64,000 nt of DNA from Brevibacterium yomogidense (GTDB taxonomy: Bacteria > Actinomycetota > Actinomycetes > Actinomycetales > Brevibacteriaceae): the NCBI RefSeq assembly GCF_016107685.1, contig NZ_JABASY010000001.1, positions 90,187-154,186 on the forward strand. Direction: 5' to 3'. The notes under the pieces were generated by a model. That model did no database searches. It was not told the DNA's origin and saw nothing but the letters and a program-made list of their open reading frames with translations. The translations under genes and the position numbers were made by a program. Position 1 is the first letter of the stretch. Each line of letters starts with the position of its first letter. Shown piece after piece: positions 56,606-64,000 of this stretch.

Positions 56606-58579
56606 TCAGTTCGTGCCGCGCAGGTCCAGGCGCAGGACGGACTCCCCACCGCTCACCAGGTCGACGGGGATGCCCCAGTCCTGCTGGTACAGGTGGCACG
56701 CCGCGTGCGGCGGGATCTCACCGCCCGGTTCGCCGTCGCAGGCGGCCGCGCGCGCGGTGATGTGCAGGACACCGGAGCGGATGTCCGGATTGAGCGTCAG
56801 CGACCGGGACATGCCCTCCGCGCTCCCCGCACCCGTCCTGATGAGTTCCGGCGGGGTCGACGACACCTGCAGGTGCGTCGGGTCCCCCCACCGGTCGTCC
56901 AGCTTCTGCCCCGACGGGACCGTGAAGCCGATCTCGAGCTCCAGGGTGTCCTCGCCGATCGTCGTCGACGGCCGCTTCGTCTGCTGCGCACCCTCCGCGA
57001 CGACGAGCGCCTCCTTCGGGATCGCGATCGCCGTGAGCTGGTGGGCCGCAGACTCCGCGACGAGCAGGTGGGGGTCCCGGTCCTCGGCGGCCGTGTCCGC
57101 GGTGTGCTCGGGGAGCACGACGAGGATGTCGGACGGCTCCGCGAGCCCGCGCGCCAGGGTGCTCACCGTCTCCGACACCGGATCGAAGCGGCGGATCGCG
57201 CCGTTGTACGTGTCCGCGATGGCGACGGAGCCGTCGGGCAGTTCGGCGACGCCCAACGGGTGCTGGAGACGGGCCTCGGCGGCGGGTCCGTCCTGGAAGC
57301 CGAAGTCGAACAGACCGATCCCCACCTGGGTGCTGACGGTGCCGTCGCGGGGATCCAGTCGGCGCAGCGCGGACGTCTCCGAGTCCGCGACCCAGACGGT
57401 GCCGTCCGCCGAGGGCGCCAGGCCTGACGTCTGCGCGTACCAGGCGGGTTCGTCCGCGGACGCGGAGTCGCGCAGGCCCTCGTTCATCGTGCCGGACAGC
57501 TGGCGGACCACACCGGTGGCGGGATCGAAGTCCCAGATCGTGTGGTTGCCGGCCATCGCGATGACGACACGCTCCGATGCGGGCGCCCAGAGGACGTCCC
57601 ACGGGCTCGACAGCTTGATCGACGTGCCCGCGCCTTCGAACGGGGCCTGCGCACCCGGGACGTCCACGACGTTGTCGTTCGCTCCGACCATGAACTGCTC
57701 ACCGGTCCCGGCCAGTGTCGTGACTGTCGCGGCGGGAGCGTCGAGGCGCACTCCTCGCAGCAGGTGGTTGACCGTGTCCGCGACGACCAGGTCGTAGCCG
57801 ACCGCGTCCGCGACCTGACGCGGCAGTTCGGTGATGCCACCGGGCTCGGAGAACAGCGCCTTGTCGCCTGCCCCGTCCGCGTGCCCGCGCACGCCCGTGC
57901 CGATGCGTTGGAGGATGCGCGTGCCGGACGGGTCGAACTCGACGAGCGAGTGGTGGCCGGAATCCGCGACGAGCAGGTTCCCCTCGTGCCCGGGGACATC
58001 CGTGAGACGGATGACCTTGCCGGGGTAGGACAGGTCGCGCTCCACCGGGGCCGGCGGGACGTACGGACCGCTGCCGCGGTGCAGGGTGCCCTGCGCGGCG
58101 TGCTCCTCGACGAGCTCCTCGATGAGGGACGCCAGCCCGGACGAGTGCCCCTCACCGGACATCGAGGCGACGATGTACCCCTCCGGGTCGATGAGGACGA
58201 GCGTCGGCCAGGCACGGGCGGTGTAGGCCTGCCACGTGACGAGGTCCGGGTCGTCCAGCACGATGTGCTCCACGCCGTAGCGCTCGACCGCCTGGTCGAC
58301 GGCCTCGACCGTCCGCTCGAACTCGAACTTGGGGCTGTGCACACCGATCGTCACGAGCACGTCGCTGTACTTCTCCTTGAGGGGACGCAGCTCGTCCAGC
58401 ACGTGGAGGCAGTTGATGCAGCAGAACGTCCAGAAGTCCAGCAGCACGATCTTGCCTCGCAGGTCCGCGAGCGACAGGTCATCGCCGCCGGTGTTGATCC
58501 AGCGCCGGCCCGTGAGTTCGGGGGCGCGCAGTCGAATGCTGTTGCGGGGGGCTGCTGCGGAGTTCTGCTGAGCGGTCAT
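56606..58579 (-). CDS. Thioredoxin-like plus NHL-repeat protein (NHLRC2 type)
   Basis: A 657-residue two-domain protein. The N-terminal domain (about 15-175) is a thioredoxin fold of the TlpA/AhpC type, with WTFCCINCLHVLDEL giving the C54-I-N-C57 redox pair and a cis-Pro region in ARAWPTLVLIDPEG. The C-terminal domain (about 200-530) is an NHL beta-propeller (LLVADSGHHSLVEFDPSG, DLVVADTVNHLLRGV, DGSVAIADTYNGAIRRFDP), ending in a beta domain. This is the architecture of NHLRC2 and bacterial homologues, which are soluble and of uncertain substrate. The ATG follows GAGAAT by seven bases. Divergent from yggS. Confidence 0.9.
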   Translation of the reverse strand: MTAQQNSAAAPRNSIRLRAPELTGRRWINTGGDDLSLADLRGKIVLLDFWTFCCINCLHVLDELRPLKEKYSDVLVTIGVHSPKFEFERTVEAVDQAVERYGVEHIVLDDPDLVTWQAYTARAWPTLVLIDPEGYIVASMSGEGHSSGLASLIEELVEEHAAQGTLHRGSGPYVPPAPVERDLSYPGKVIRLTDVPGHEGNLLVADSGHHSLVEFDPSGTRILQRIGTGVRGHADGAGDKALFSEPGGITELPRQVADAVGYDLVVADTVNHLLRGVRLDAPAATVTTLAGTGEQFMVGANDNVVDVPGAQAPFEGAGTSIKLSSPWDVLWAPASERVVIAMAGNHTIWDFDPATGVVRQLSGTMNEGLRDSASADEPAWYAQTSGLAPSADGTVWVADSETSALRRLDPRDGTVSTQVGIGLFDFGFQDGPAAEARLQHPLGVAELPDGSVAIADTYNGAIRRFDPVSETVSTLARGLAEPSDILVVLPEHTADTAAEDRDPHLLVAESAAHQLTAIAIPKEALVVAEGAQQTKRPSTTIGEDTLELEIGFTVPSGQKLDDRWGDPTHLQVSSTPPELIRTGAGSAEGMSRSLTLNPDIRSGVLHITARAAACDGEPGGEIPPHAACHLYQQDWGIPVDLVSGGESVLRLDLRGTN

Positions 58580-58586
58580 GCCTGTG

Positions 58587-58592
58587 ATTCTC
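58587..58592 (-). promoter_or_regulatory. Putative -10 (GAGAAT) of leaderless NHL-thioredoxin gene
   Basis: GAGAAT on the minus strand ends seven bases before the ATG at 58579. Confidence 0.4.
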
Positions 58593-58788
58593 CCATCTGC
58601 GGGCGGTGCCGTGATGCGCCACTGTCACACGCAGTGCCGCTGTCATACGGAAGAACCCACCGGCTCGCGCCGATGTTCCCGAGGCCGCTTCGGGCCGGTC
58701 CACAGTGCGCCTGCTCTTCCCGCCCCACCAAGCACCCGTTCGTCGGCCCGCAGTGCCACCTGGAGCCTCCCGCGGCGTCCCCCTTTGA

Positions 58789-58794
58789 GACAAT
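58789..58794 (+). promoter_or_regulatory. Putative -10 (GACAAT) of leaderless yggS
   Basis: GACAAT ends six bases before the ATG at 58801. Confidence 0.45.
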
Positions 58795-58800
58795 CACGGC

Positions 58801-59700
58801 ATGACTGACCAGACTGCCTCCGCCTCTCACTCCTCCACGGGACCGCAGAGTTCGCAGGGTGACCACGACTCGCAGGATGCGCAGGCGATCCGCGAACGCC
58901 TCGCGCAGGTCTCCGACACCGTGCGCAGCGCGTCCCAGGCCGCTCACGGGTCCGCCGACGCCGTGCGCATCATGCTGGCGACGAAGACGCAGCCGGCCTC
59001 CCGGATCCGCGTCGCGCTGGAAGCGGGCTGCACCCTCATCGGCGAGAACCGTGTGCAGGAACTCCAGACGAAGGCCCCCGACCTGGCCGACATCCCCCAC
59101 GAGCCCCACCTCATCGGCCCTCTCCAGCGCAACAAGGTGAACCACACCCTGCGGGCGGGTGCGGTGTGCGTGCAGTCGATCGACAACCTCGCGGTCGCGC
59201 AGAGGCTGTCCAACCGCATCGCGACGCTCCTGGCCGAAGGACACGACTCACTCGTCGCCGAGGCCCCGGGCACCCTCCGCGCGCACGGAACCGAGGCGTC
59301 CGGCACGGACGGCTCCGCAGCCGCCTCGGGCACGGCAGCCGCCTCGGACACGGCATCTCCCCTGCTGGACGTGTTCCTGCAGGTGAACACGTCGCGTGAG
59401 GAGTCGAAGTTCGGGGTCGACCCGGCCGCGGCAGAGGAGCTCGCCACCCAGGTGCGGGATCTGTCGCACCTGAGGATCCGCGGGCTCATGACGATCGGTC
59501 TGCCGGGTTCCAGCGACGACGAGATCCGGCCGTCCTACGCAGAACTGCGCGAACTGTCCGCACGCCTCCGCGACACGGGCGCCCTCCCCGCGGACGCGAC
59601 TGAGCTGTCGATGGGGATGAGCGCGGACTTCGGGCTGGCGATCGAGGAGGGCGCAACGATCGTCCGCATCGGTTCGACCGTCTTCGGGGCACGCAGCTGA
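58801..59700 (+). CDS. yggS: YggS/PROSC-family PLP-binding homeostasis protein with insert
   Basis: A 299-residue fold-type-III PLP protein. MLATKTQPASRIRVALEAG holds the PLP lysine; LIGENRVQE, LIGPLQRNKVN, SIDNLAVAQRL, FLQVNTSREESKFGV and LSMGMSADFGLAIEEGATIVRIGSTVFG are family signatures. Such proteins balance PLP and amino acid pools. Usual length is 230-240. The excess is an N-terminal Ser/Gln-rich stretch and an Ala/Ser/Gly/Thr repeat insert (about 146-185) just before the LLDVFLQVNTS strand. Convergent with the 3-hydroxyisobutyrate dehydrogenase gene across a strong hairpin. Confidence 0.92.
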   Translation: MTDQTASASHSSTGPQSSQGDHDSQDAQAIRERLAQVSDTVRSASQAAHGSADAVRIMLATKTQPASRIRVALEAGCTLIGENRVQELQTKAPDLADIPHEPHLIGPLQRNKVNHTLRAGAVCVQSIDNLAVAQRLSNRIATLLAEGHDSLVAEAPGTLRAHGTEASGTDGSAAASGTAAASDTASPLLDVFLQVNTSREESKFGVDPAAAEELATQVRDLSHLRIRGLMTIGLPGSSDDEIRPSYAELRELSARLRDTGALPADATELSMGMSADFGLAIEEGATIVRIGSTVFGARS

Positions 59701-59722
59701 GACCGCAGAGGCGCAGCTGAAT

Positions 59723-59759
59723 GAGCGGAGGCGCAGCTGATCCAGCTGCGCTTCCGCTC
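59723..59759. terminator. 17-bp hairpin downstream of yggS
   Basis: Arms 59723-59739 and 59743-59759 pair with one G-U and a 3-base loop. Part of the left arm (GAGGCGCAGCTGA) is a repeat of 59708-59720. It serves yggS and possibly the convergent gene. Confidence 0.75.
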
Positions 59760-59855
59760 ACCCGTCTCCACCCGCACCGCTGACGACGATCCCGCCCGGA
59801 CACCAGGCAGGACGCGTCCTGTCAGGGCACCTGTAACATCAGAACTCCTGGAGGA

Positions 59856-60767
59856 TCAGGGGGTCTTGGGAAGGCCCTTCGACTCGGGGTCCACGTTGCG
59901 GATGAGGATCGACGTGTCGTGGTTGCCCCAGCCGTCGTCGATGAGCTGCTGCAGCTTCTCGTAGACGAGCGAAGCCGCGGGCAGTTCGACGTCCTGCGTC
60001 TGGGCACCTGCGAGCGCCAGCCCCAGGTCCTTGTGCATGAGCATCGTGGAGAAGCCCGGCGCGAATTCGCGTTCGGAGGGAGAGGTCTCGACGACACCCG
60101 GCACGGGATACCAGCTGCGCAGCGGCCACGAATCGCCCGAGGACACCGATGTGATGTCGAAGAAGACCTTCGGGTCCAGGCCGAAGCGCTGCGCGAGCAC
60201 CGCGCCCTCGACGACGCCCTGCAGGCTGATCGCCAGCTGCATGTTGTTGACGATCTTCGCCGCCTGCCCGGCCGCTTCGCCACCGGCGTGGAAGATGTTG
60301 CCCGCCATCGCCTCGATGACCGGCCTGGCTTCCGCGATCACATCGTCCGCGCCGCCCAGCATGAAGGTGAGGGTGCCTGCCTGCGCACCGCCCACTCCCC
60401 CGGACACGGGACCGTCGATGAAGCGGAAGCCGCGCTCGTGCGCTGCGGCGTGCAGGGCGCGCGCGGAATCGAAGTCGATCGTGGAGGAGTCCACCAGCAG
60501 CGTCGACGTCGAAGCCGACGCGAAGACACCGCCCTCGTCGAGGTAGACGGCGCGCGCGTGCTCGCCCTTGGGCAGCATGGTGAAGACGATGTCGGCACCG
60601 GCCACGGCCTCGGCGATGGAGCCTGCCGGGGTGACGCCGTCCTCCGCGGCCGCGGTCACGGCGGCCTCGACGACGTCGAAGCCGGTCACCGTGTGGCCCG
60701 CTGCGACAAGATTCTTCGTCATGGGCCGGCCCATATTCCCGAGCCCGATCCAACCGATTGTTGCCAT
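59856..60767 (-). CDS. mmsB: 3-hydroxyisobutyrate dehydrogenase family oxidoreductase
   Basis: A 303-residue beta-hydroxyacid dehydrogenase. IGWIGLGNMGRPMTKNL is the NAD(P)-binding start, FIDGPVSGGVGGAQAGTL the substrate signature, and GQAAKIVNNMQLA carries the catalytic lysine. It oxidises 3-hydroxyisobutyrate (valine catabolism) or a related tartronate-type acid; motif fit favours the former, but no valine-pathway gene is adjacent. The ATG at 60767 has AAGGAGG six bases upstream. Divergent from a LysR-type gene, its probable regulator. Confidence 0.88.
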   Translation of the reverse strand: MATIGWIGLGNMGRPMTKNLVAAGHTVTGFDVVEAAVTAAAEDGVTPAGSIAEAVAGADIVFTMLPKGEHARAVYLDEGGVFASASTSTLLVDSSTIDFDSARALHAAAHERGFRFIDGPVSGGVGGAQAGTLTFMLGGADDVIAEARPVIEAMAGNIFHAGGEAAGQAAKIVNNMQLAISLQGVVEGAVLAQRFGLDPKVFFDITSVSSGDSWPLRSWYPVPGVVETSPSEREFAPGFSTMLMHKDLGLALAGAQTQDVELPAASLVYEKLQQLIDDGWGNHDTSILIRNVDPESKGLPKTP

Positions 60768-60889
60768 GATGCCTCCTTGCATGATGTGTCCGTGATGCGG
60801 CGTACGTGTCTCCAGCCTATTCCGATGAGCGCGATCTCGGGAGGGTGCGCCTGCGCGGGTTCCGCACCGGTGGTGTGCGTGCGTGCAGA

Positions 60890-60895
60890 TACCAT
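60890..60895 (+). promoter_or_regulatory. Putative -10 (TACCAT) of leaderless lysR-type gene
   Basis: TACCAT ends six bases before the ATG at 60902. Confidence 0.5.
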
Positions 60896-60901
60896 GCGGT
60901 C

Positions 60902-61924
60902 ATGTCGAGTCCTCACGCACAGCCGTCGCCCTCCCCCGCAGCGGGTCGACCAGCCGGGGCAGGGCAGCCTTCCGCGGCGGGGCCCGCTCCCGGGGCGGGT
61001 CTGCGGATCGCGCCGGACGATCTGCTCGCTCTGCTCGCGGTGGCGCGGCTGGGGAAGTACACGGCGGCAGCGACGAGCATGGGCGTGAACCACACGACGG
61101 TGTCCCGCCGCATCGCCGCGCTGGAGAAGGCGGTGGGCGAACGCGTGCTCACCGCGTCCCCGGACGGCTGGGAGCTCACCGGCCGCGGCCGTCGCCTGCT
61201 GCCCGCCGCCGAGGCCGTGGAGGCCGCCCTCACCGCGGCCTCCCAGCCCGAACAGCCGGGTACGAAGGGCGCCGTCGTGGGCACTGTGCGGATCGCGACT
61301 CCGTCGGGGTTCGCCAACTGGGTCGCACTGCCGGCGATCGCGGAACTGCAGCACAGGCACCCGGGGCTGCAGATCGAGGTGCTGACGGTCACCCAACCAG
61401 CGCGCCGCTACAGGTCCGGGGTGGACATCGAGGTCGTGGTCGAGCAGCCGGACGCTCCGCAGTCCATCGTCCACTTCCTGTGCCCGTACGCGTTGGGCCT
61501 CTTCGCGACGGAGGAGTACATCGAGAGGAACGGCGCGCCGGAAACCCGTGCGGACATCGCGGACCATCGGCTCATCTACTACCCGGAGCACTCGATCGGG
61601 GTGCAGGGGCTGGCGCATGCGACGGAGGGGCTGCCGGAACCGGCGGGGTTCCTCCGGTCGAACTCCGTGCAAGTGCACGTCCACGCGACCCTGTTGGGTA
61701 CGGGGATCGGGCTGCTGCCGACCTACATGAGTGAGACGCGCGGGAGTGGATCCGGTCTGGCCGGTTCCGATGCGCGGGACGACGACGGGCCGCGGCTGGT
61801 CCGCGTCCTGCCGGAGTTCGAGAGGCAGATGGAGTACTGGGCGGCGGTCCGCCCCGAAGCGCTCCGCAGCCCCGCCGTCGAACACGTACTCCACGCCCTG
61901 CGGCGCAGCGCACGGATGACGTGA
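60902..61924 (+). CDS. LysR-family transcriptional regulator
   Basis: A 340-residue regulator with a Pro/Ala/Gly-rich leader (about 33 residues), a winged HTH (LLALLAVARLGKYTAAATSMGVNHTTVSRRIAALEKAVGERVL) and a LysR-type substrate domain (VRIATPSGFANWVALPAIAELQHRHPGLQIEV; GTGIGLLPTYM). A Ser/Asp/Gly insert near the C-terminus (about 275-295) breaks the last strands. It is divergent from the 3-hydroxyisobutyrate dehydrogenase gene with 134 bases between starts, so it probably controls that gene in response to a branched-chain intermediate. The stop codon lies within a 13-bp direct repeat. Confidence 0.9.
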   Translation: MSSPHAQPSPSPAAGRPAGAGQPSAAGPAPGAGLRIAPDDLLALLAVARLGKYTAAATSMGVNHTTVSRRIAALEKAVGERVLTASPDGWELTGRGRRLLPAAEAVEAALTAASQPEQPGTKGAVVGTVRIATPSGFANWVALPAIAELQHRHPGLQIEVLTVTQPARRYRSGVDIEVVVEQPDAPQSIVHFLCPYALGLFATEEYIERNGAPETRADIADHRLIYYPEHSIGVQGLAHATEGLPEPAGFLRSNSVQVHVHATLLGTGIGLLPTYMSETRGSGSGLAGSDARDDDGPRLVRVLPEFERQMEYWAAVRPEALRSPAVEHVLHALRRSARMT

Positions 61925-61941
61925 GCGGCGGATGACGTGAG
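61913..61941 (+). repeat. 13-bp direct repeat (period 16) spanning the lysR stop codon
   Basis: CGGATGACGTGAG occurs at 61913-61925 and 61929-61941. The TGA in the first copy is the stop codon of the LysR-type gene. Confidence 0.85.
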
Positions 61942-61993
61942 GGCGACGTGACGGGCAGTGGCCGCTGAGCCGCCCACACCCTGCGCCCCGCGC

Positions 61994-62350
61994 TCAGCCT
62001 TCGAGGAGCACGAAGACGATCGACATGATGCCGACCAGTGTGACGACTGCCGCGAGCGAGCAGATCGACCTGACGTTCGGCCGCAGCTCCCCGGCCACGA
62101 TGCCTTCGACGCCTCGCCGGTACCGCCGCTCCTGCGTGACCTGCAGTGCGAGGGCGGCGATCCACAGGACACCGACGGCGGGCAGGATCCAGATGCCGTA
62201 GAACGGGATCCAACGGAGCAGGATCGCGGATGCGACGAAGAGCGACACGACCGACCGCGCCCAGGCGAGGCTGGTCCGCTCCGGCTGCAGTCCCAGGTCG
62301 ACGTGGCCCCGAGTGGGCGCCTGCACGCCCGTCCGCTGTCGCGCGCGCAT
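61994..62350 (-). CDS. DUF202 membrane protein (second of pair)
   Basis: A 118-residue DUF202 protein with LGLQPERTSLAWARSVVSLFVASAILLRW (the ERTxLAWxR signature), WILPAVGVLWIAALALQV and a third helix near the end (SLAAVVTLVGIMSIVFVLL). Its ATG overlaps the stop of the upstream DUF202 gene by one base (TGATG). In some bacteria and yeast DUF202 proteins are linked to polyphosphate or ion channels (VTC-like). Function here unknown. Confidence 0.82.
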   Translation of the reverse strand: MRARQRTGVQAPTRGHVDLGLQPERTSLAWARSVVSLFVASAILLRWIPFYGIWILPAVGVLWIAALALQVTQERRYRRGVEGIVAGELRPNVRSICSLAAVVTLVGIMSIVFVLLEG

Positions 62351-62742
62351 CACATCACGAGGTACAGCACGGTGCCGACACACGTGGCACTGGCGACGAC
62401 CGCCATGAACGGGACGATGAGGGGAAGCGGAAGCGGACGGTCATGCCGCATCGCGCGTTCGACCCGCACCCACCGCACTGCGGACCCGATCGCAAGCAGC
62501 GTGCCGATGCACAGGAGCACGATCGCGAGGAGGCGCTTGAAGTCCTGCGGCATGTCCGCGAGCGGCAGTGCGGCGAGGGCGATGCCGCCCGCCAGGAACG
62601 CGAGCGATGTCCTCGTCCACGCGAGGAACGTGCGCTCGTTGGCGAGGGTGAATCGCGGATCCGGTTCCCGGCCGCCCGGCAGGAGGGTGCGGGTGAGCCA
62701 CTCCCTCTCAGTGGGCTCGTGCTCGTCGTCCGATGCGCTCAC
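62350..62742 (-). CDS. DUF202 membrane protein (first of pair)
   Basis: A 130-residue DUF202/YidH-like protein: an acidic N-terminus, DPRFTLANERTFLAWTRTSLAFLAGGIAL (signature), LLAIVLLCIGTLLAIGSAVRWVRVERAMR and a third helix (LIVPFMAVVASATCVGTVLYLVM). The GTG at 62742 overlaps the stop of the dehydrogenase by four bases (GTGA). The two DUF202 proteins probably form a hetero-oligomer. Confidence 0.83.
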   Translation of the reverse strand: MSASDDEHEPTEREWLTRTLLPGGREPDPRFTLANERTFLAWTRTSLAFLAGGIALAALPLADMPQDFKRLLAIVLLCIGTLLAIGSAVRWVRVERAMRHDRPLPLPLIVPFMAVVASATCVGTVLYLVM

Positions 62743-63512
62743 GCCGCGTTCCAGCCTCCGTCGATCGAGTAGCCGGAGCCGTTGATGGCCCGACCGGCTT
62801 CGGAGGCGAGCAGGACGATGATCGCGGCGACGTCCTCGGGAACGGGCAGTCCCGGCACCGCGGAGTGCTCGAGGAACACCTCGTCCAGCACGGCGTCCTC
62901 GCTGATGCCGCGGTTCTTCGCCAGTTCGGTGACCTGCGCTTCGATGAGCGGGGTCATGACGTAGCCGGGGTTGATCGCGTTGCAGGTGACGCCGTGGGGT
63001 CCGCCCTCCAGCGCCGTGGTCTTCGTGAGCCCCATGAGTCCGTGCTTCGCGGCGACGTAGGCGGATTTGTTCGCAGAGGCCCGGATGCCGTGGACGGACG
63101 ACAGGTTGATGACCCTGCCCCACCCGCGTTCGTACATCGCCGGCAGGGCCGCCTTGGTGAGCACGAACGGCGATTCGAGCATGAGGGTGTGGATGAACCG
63201 CCATTCGTCGAGCGGGAACTCCTCGATCGGGTGGATCCGCTGGATGCCCGCGTTGTTCACGAGGATGTCGACGTCGAGCGGCACCTCGCGGAACCGCTCC
63301 TCCAGCGCCGAGGTGTCGGCCAGGTCCACCTCCCACGTCTCCGCGGTGCCCGCAGCTTCTATTTCTGCGGCCACGGCACGCGCACCGTCCCCGTCACGAT
63401 CCGCGATGATGACGTGGGCGCCTTCCCGGGCGAACGCGAGCGCGGTCGCCCGCCCGATTCCGGAGGCTCCACCGGTGACGAGGGCGCGACGATTCTTCAG
63501 CAGTTCAGACAT
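62739..63512 (-). CDS. 3-hydroxybutyrate dehydrogenase (SDR family)
   Basis: A 257-residue short-chain dehydrogenase: VTGGASGIGRATALAFAREGA (NAD binding), ILVNNAGIQRIHPIEEFP, catalytic Ser in INLSSVHGI, Tyr and Lys in SAYVAAKHGLMGL, and CNAINPGYVMTPLIEAQV, which with the following helix is typical of D-3-hydroxybutyrate dehydrogenases. It interconverts 3-hydroxybutyrate and acetoacetate, the substrate of the ligase at 29134-31209. The ATG at 63512 is used; the frame continues upstream without conserved sequence. It overlaps the DUF202 pair in an apparent operon. Confidence 0.87.
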   Translation of the reverse strand: MSELLKNRRALVTGGASGIGRATALAFAREGAHVIIADRDGDGARAVAAEIEAAGTAETWEVDLADTSALEERFREVPLDVDILVNNAGIQRIHPIEEFPLDEWRFIHTLMLESPFVLTKAALPAMYERGWGRVINLSSVHGIRASANKSAYVAAKHGLMGLTKTTALEGGPHGVTCNAINPGYVMTPLIEAQVTELAKNRGISEDAVLDEVFLEHSAVPGLPVPEDVAAIIVLLASEAGRAINGSGYSIDGGWNAA

Positions 63513-63607
63513 GTGACACACGATACTCGCAGCCTCGTAGCGGCGGCACACGTCGGGTGCACGGCCGGTCGGGTGCATGGCTCGGCAGAGACCAGTGCCC
63601 GGTCGCA

Positions 63608-63994
63608 CTACGCGTCGGCGGAGCCTTCCCGGTAGATCTTCGCGCTACGGATCGTCCCGGGATCACTGATGAAGACACCGGGCGCGAGGTCGAAGACCGC
63701 GATGAGCGCTGCGGTCTTCGTCGTCCCGTCGTGCGTCCACTGCTCAGTCATCTCTGCGGCGACCGCGTCACCGCCGTCGATCACCCGCCGCAGCGTGAGG
63801 TGGGGGACGAGCGAGCCGAACGCGTCCGTGAAGAAATCGCGCAGGCCGCCGGGCGGGACGGTGTAGTCACCGGTCACCCACGTCGCGTCGTCGGTGAAGT
63901 CCGCCAGCAGCGCGTCCACGTCCCTGTCGTTGAACGCCCTCACGTGGCGCTTCACCAGGTCCTCGCGGGGAGTCGGCCCTTTACGACGAGTCAT
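63608..63994 (-). CDS. SnoaL-like/NTF2-fold small protein
   Basis: A 128-residue NTF2-like protein: LVKRHVRAFNDRDVDALLADFTDDATWVTGDY, LRDFFTDAFGSLVPHLTLRRVIDGGDAVAAEMTEQW and ISDPGTIRSAKIYREGSAD match SnoaL-type polyketide cyclase-like or steroid isomerase-like proteins. Such small proteins are often of unknown activity. The start at 63994 is near the window end, so an earlier start cannot be excluded. It lies 95 bases upstream of the dehydrogenase on the same strand. Confidence 0.8.
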   Translation of the reverse strand: MTRRKGPTPREDLVKRHVRAFNDRDVDALLADFTDDATWVTGDYTVPPGGLRDFFTDAFGSLVPHLTLRRVIDGGDAVAAEMTEQWTHDGTTKTAALIAVFDLAPGVFISDPGTIRSAKIYREGSADA

Positions 63995-64000
63995 CGAAGC

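Overview
The window is high-GC and gene-dense, with short intergenic gaps and many 1-4 base overlaps between genes. It looks chromosomal and actinobacterial, most likely Micrococcales and Brevibacterium-like. Reasons are the DUF222/HNH (13E12-type) gene, a fused MrpA-MrpB subunit, small DUF3817, DUF4235 and DUF202 proteins, LPxTG surface proteins, a DctPQM TRAP system, and many apparently leaderless starts. Genus is an inference. No rRNA, tRNA, insertion sequence, prophage or CRISPR array was found.

Layout. 0-3 kb: a secreted lysozyme-like protein, a small membrane protein, a SmtB-type ArsR metal sensor and an orphan TRAP binding protein. 3-4.3 kb: an AT-richer pocket with a restriction-nuclease-like gene. 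4.4-14.1 kb: metabolic enzymes (serine hydrolase, aminotransferase, GCS2-type ligase, M20 peptidase, D-serine dehydratase, MenC-like enolase) plus an AAA ATPase and a DinB-like protein. 14.1-17.6 kb: a repeat-rich spacer, then a DUF222/HNH gene whose start region carries a consensus promoter overlapped by a LexA-like box. 17.7-23.9 kb: a coiled-coil membrane protein, a DUF3817 protein, an LPxTG-anchored M28 aminopeptidase and a ferritin-VIT1 fusion. 24-29 kb: a TRAP operon in the order P-M-Q and a GAF/PucR regulator. 29.1-33.4 kb: acetoacetate-CoA ligase, class IV PLP enzyme, DUF4235, AroD. 33.9-39 kb: glycine-betaine ABC transporter and a GltS-like symporter. 39-41.4 kb: an isochorismatase-fold protein, an HpcH aldolase and a lipoprotein. 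41.4-50.8 kb: a complete Mrp (Mnh) antiporter operon running by overlaps into a two-component system and the lipoprotein. 50.9-56.6 kb: a protein coupled to dcd, then an LPxTG repeat protein, a degenerate ABC ATPase and a membrane-anchored protein. 56.6-64 kb: NHL/thioredoxin protein, YggS, 3-hydroxyisobutyrate dehydrogenase with a divergent LysR gene, two DUF202 proteins overlapping a 3-hydroxybutyrate dehydrogenase, and a SnoaL-like protein.

Physiology suggested by the genes together: salt and pH homeostasis (Mrp, betaine uptake), organic-acid and amino-acid scavenging (TRAP, GltS, DsdA, M20, M28), and ketone or C4 metabolism (acetoacetate-CoA ligase, 3-hydroxybutyrate dehydrogenase). The most unusual items are an ABC ATPase that appears to have lost every nucleotide-handling motif while remaining full length, sitting between a sortase-anchored protein and a membrane protein; the SOS-like control region of the HNH gene; low-complexity inserts inside housekeeping enzymes; and the window-wide leaderless-start pattern.
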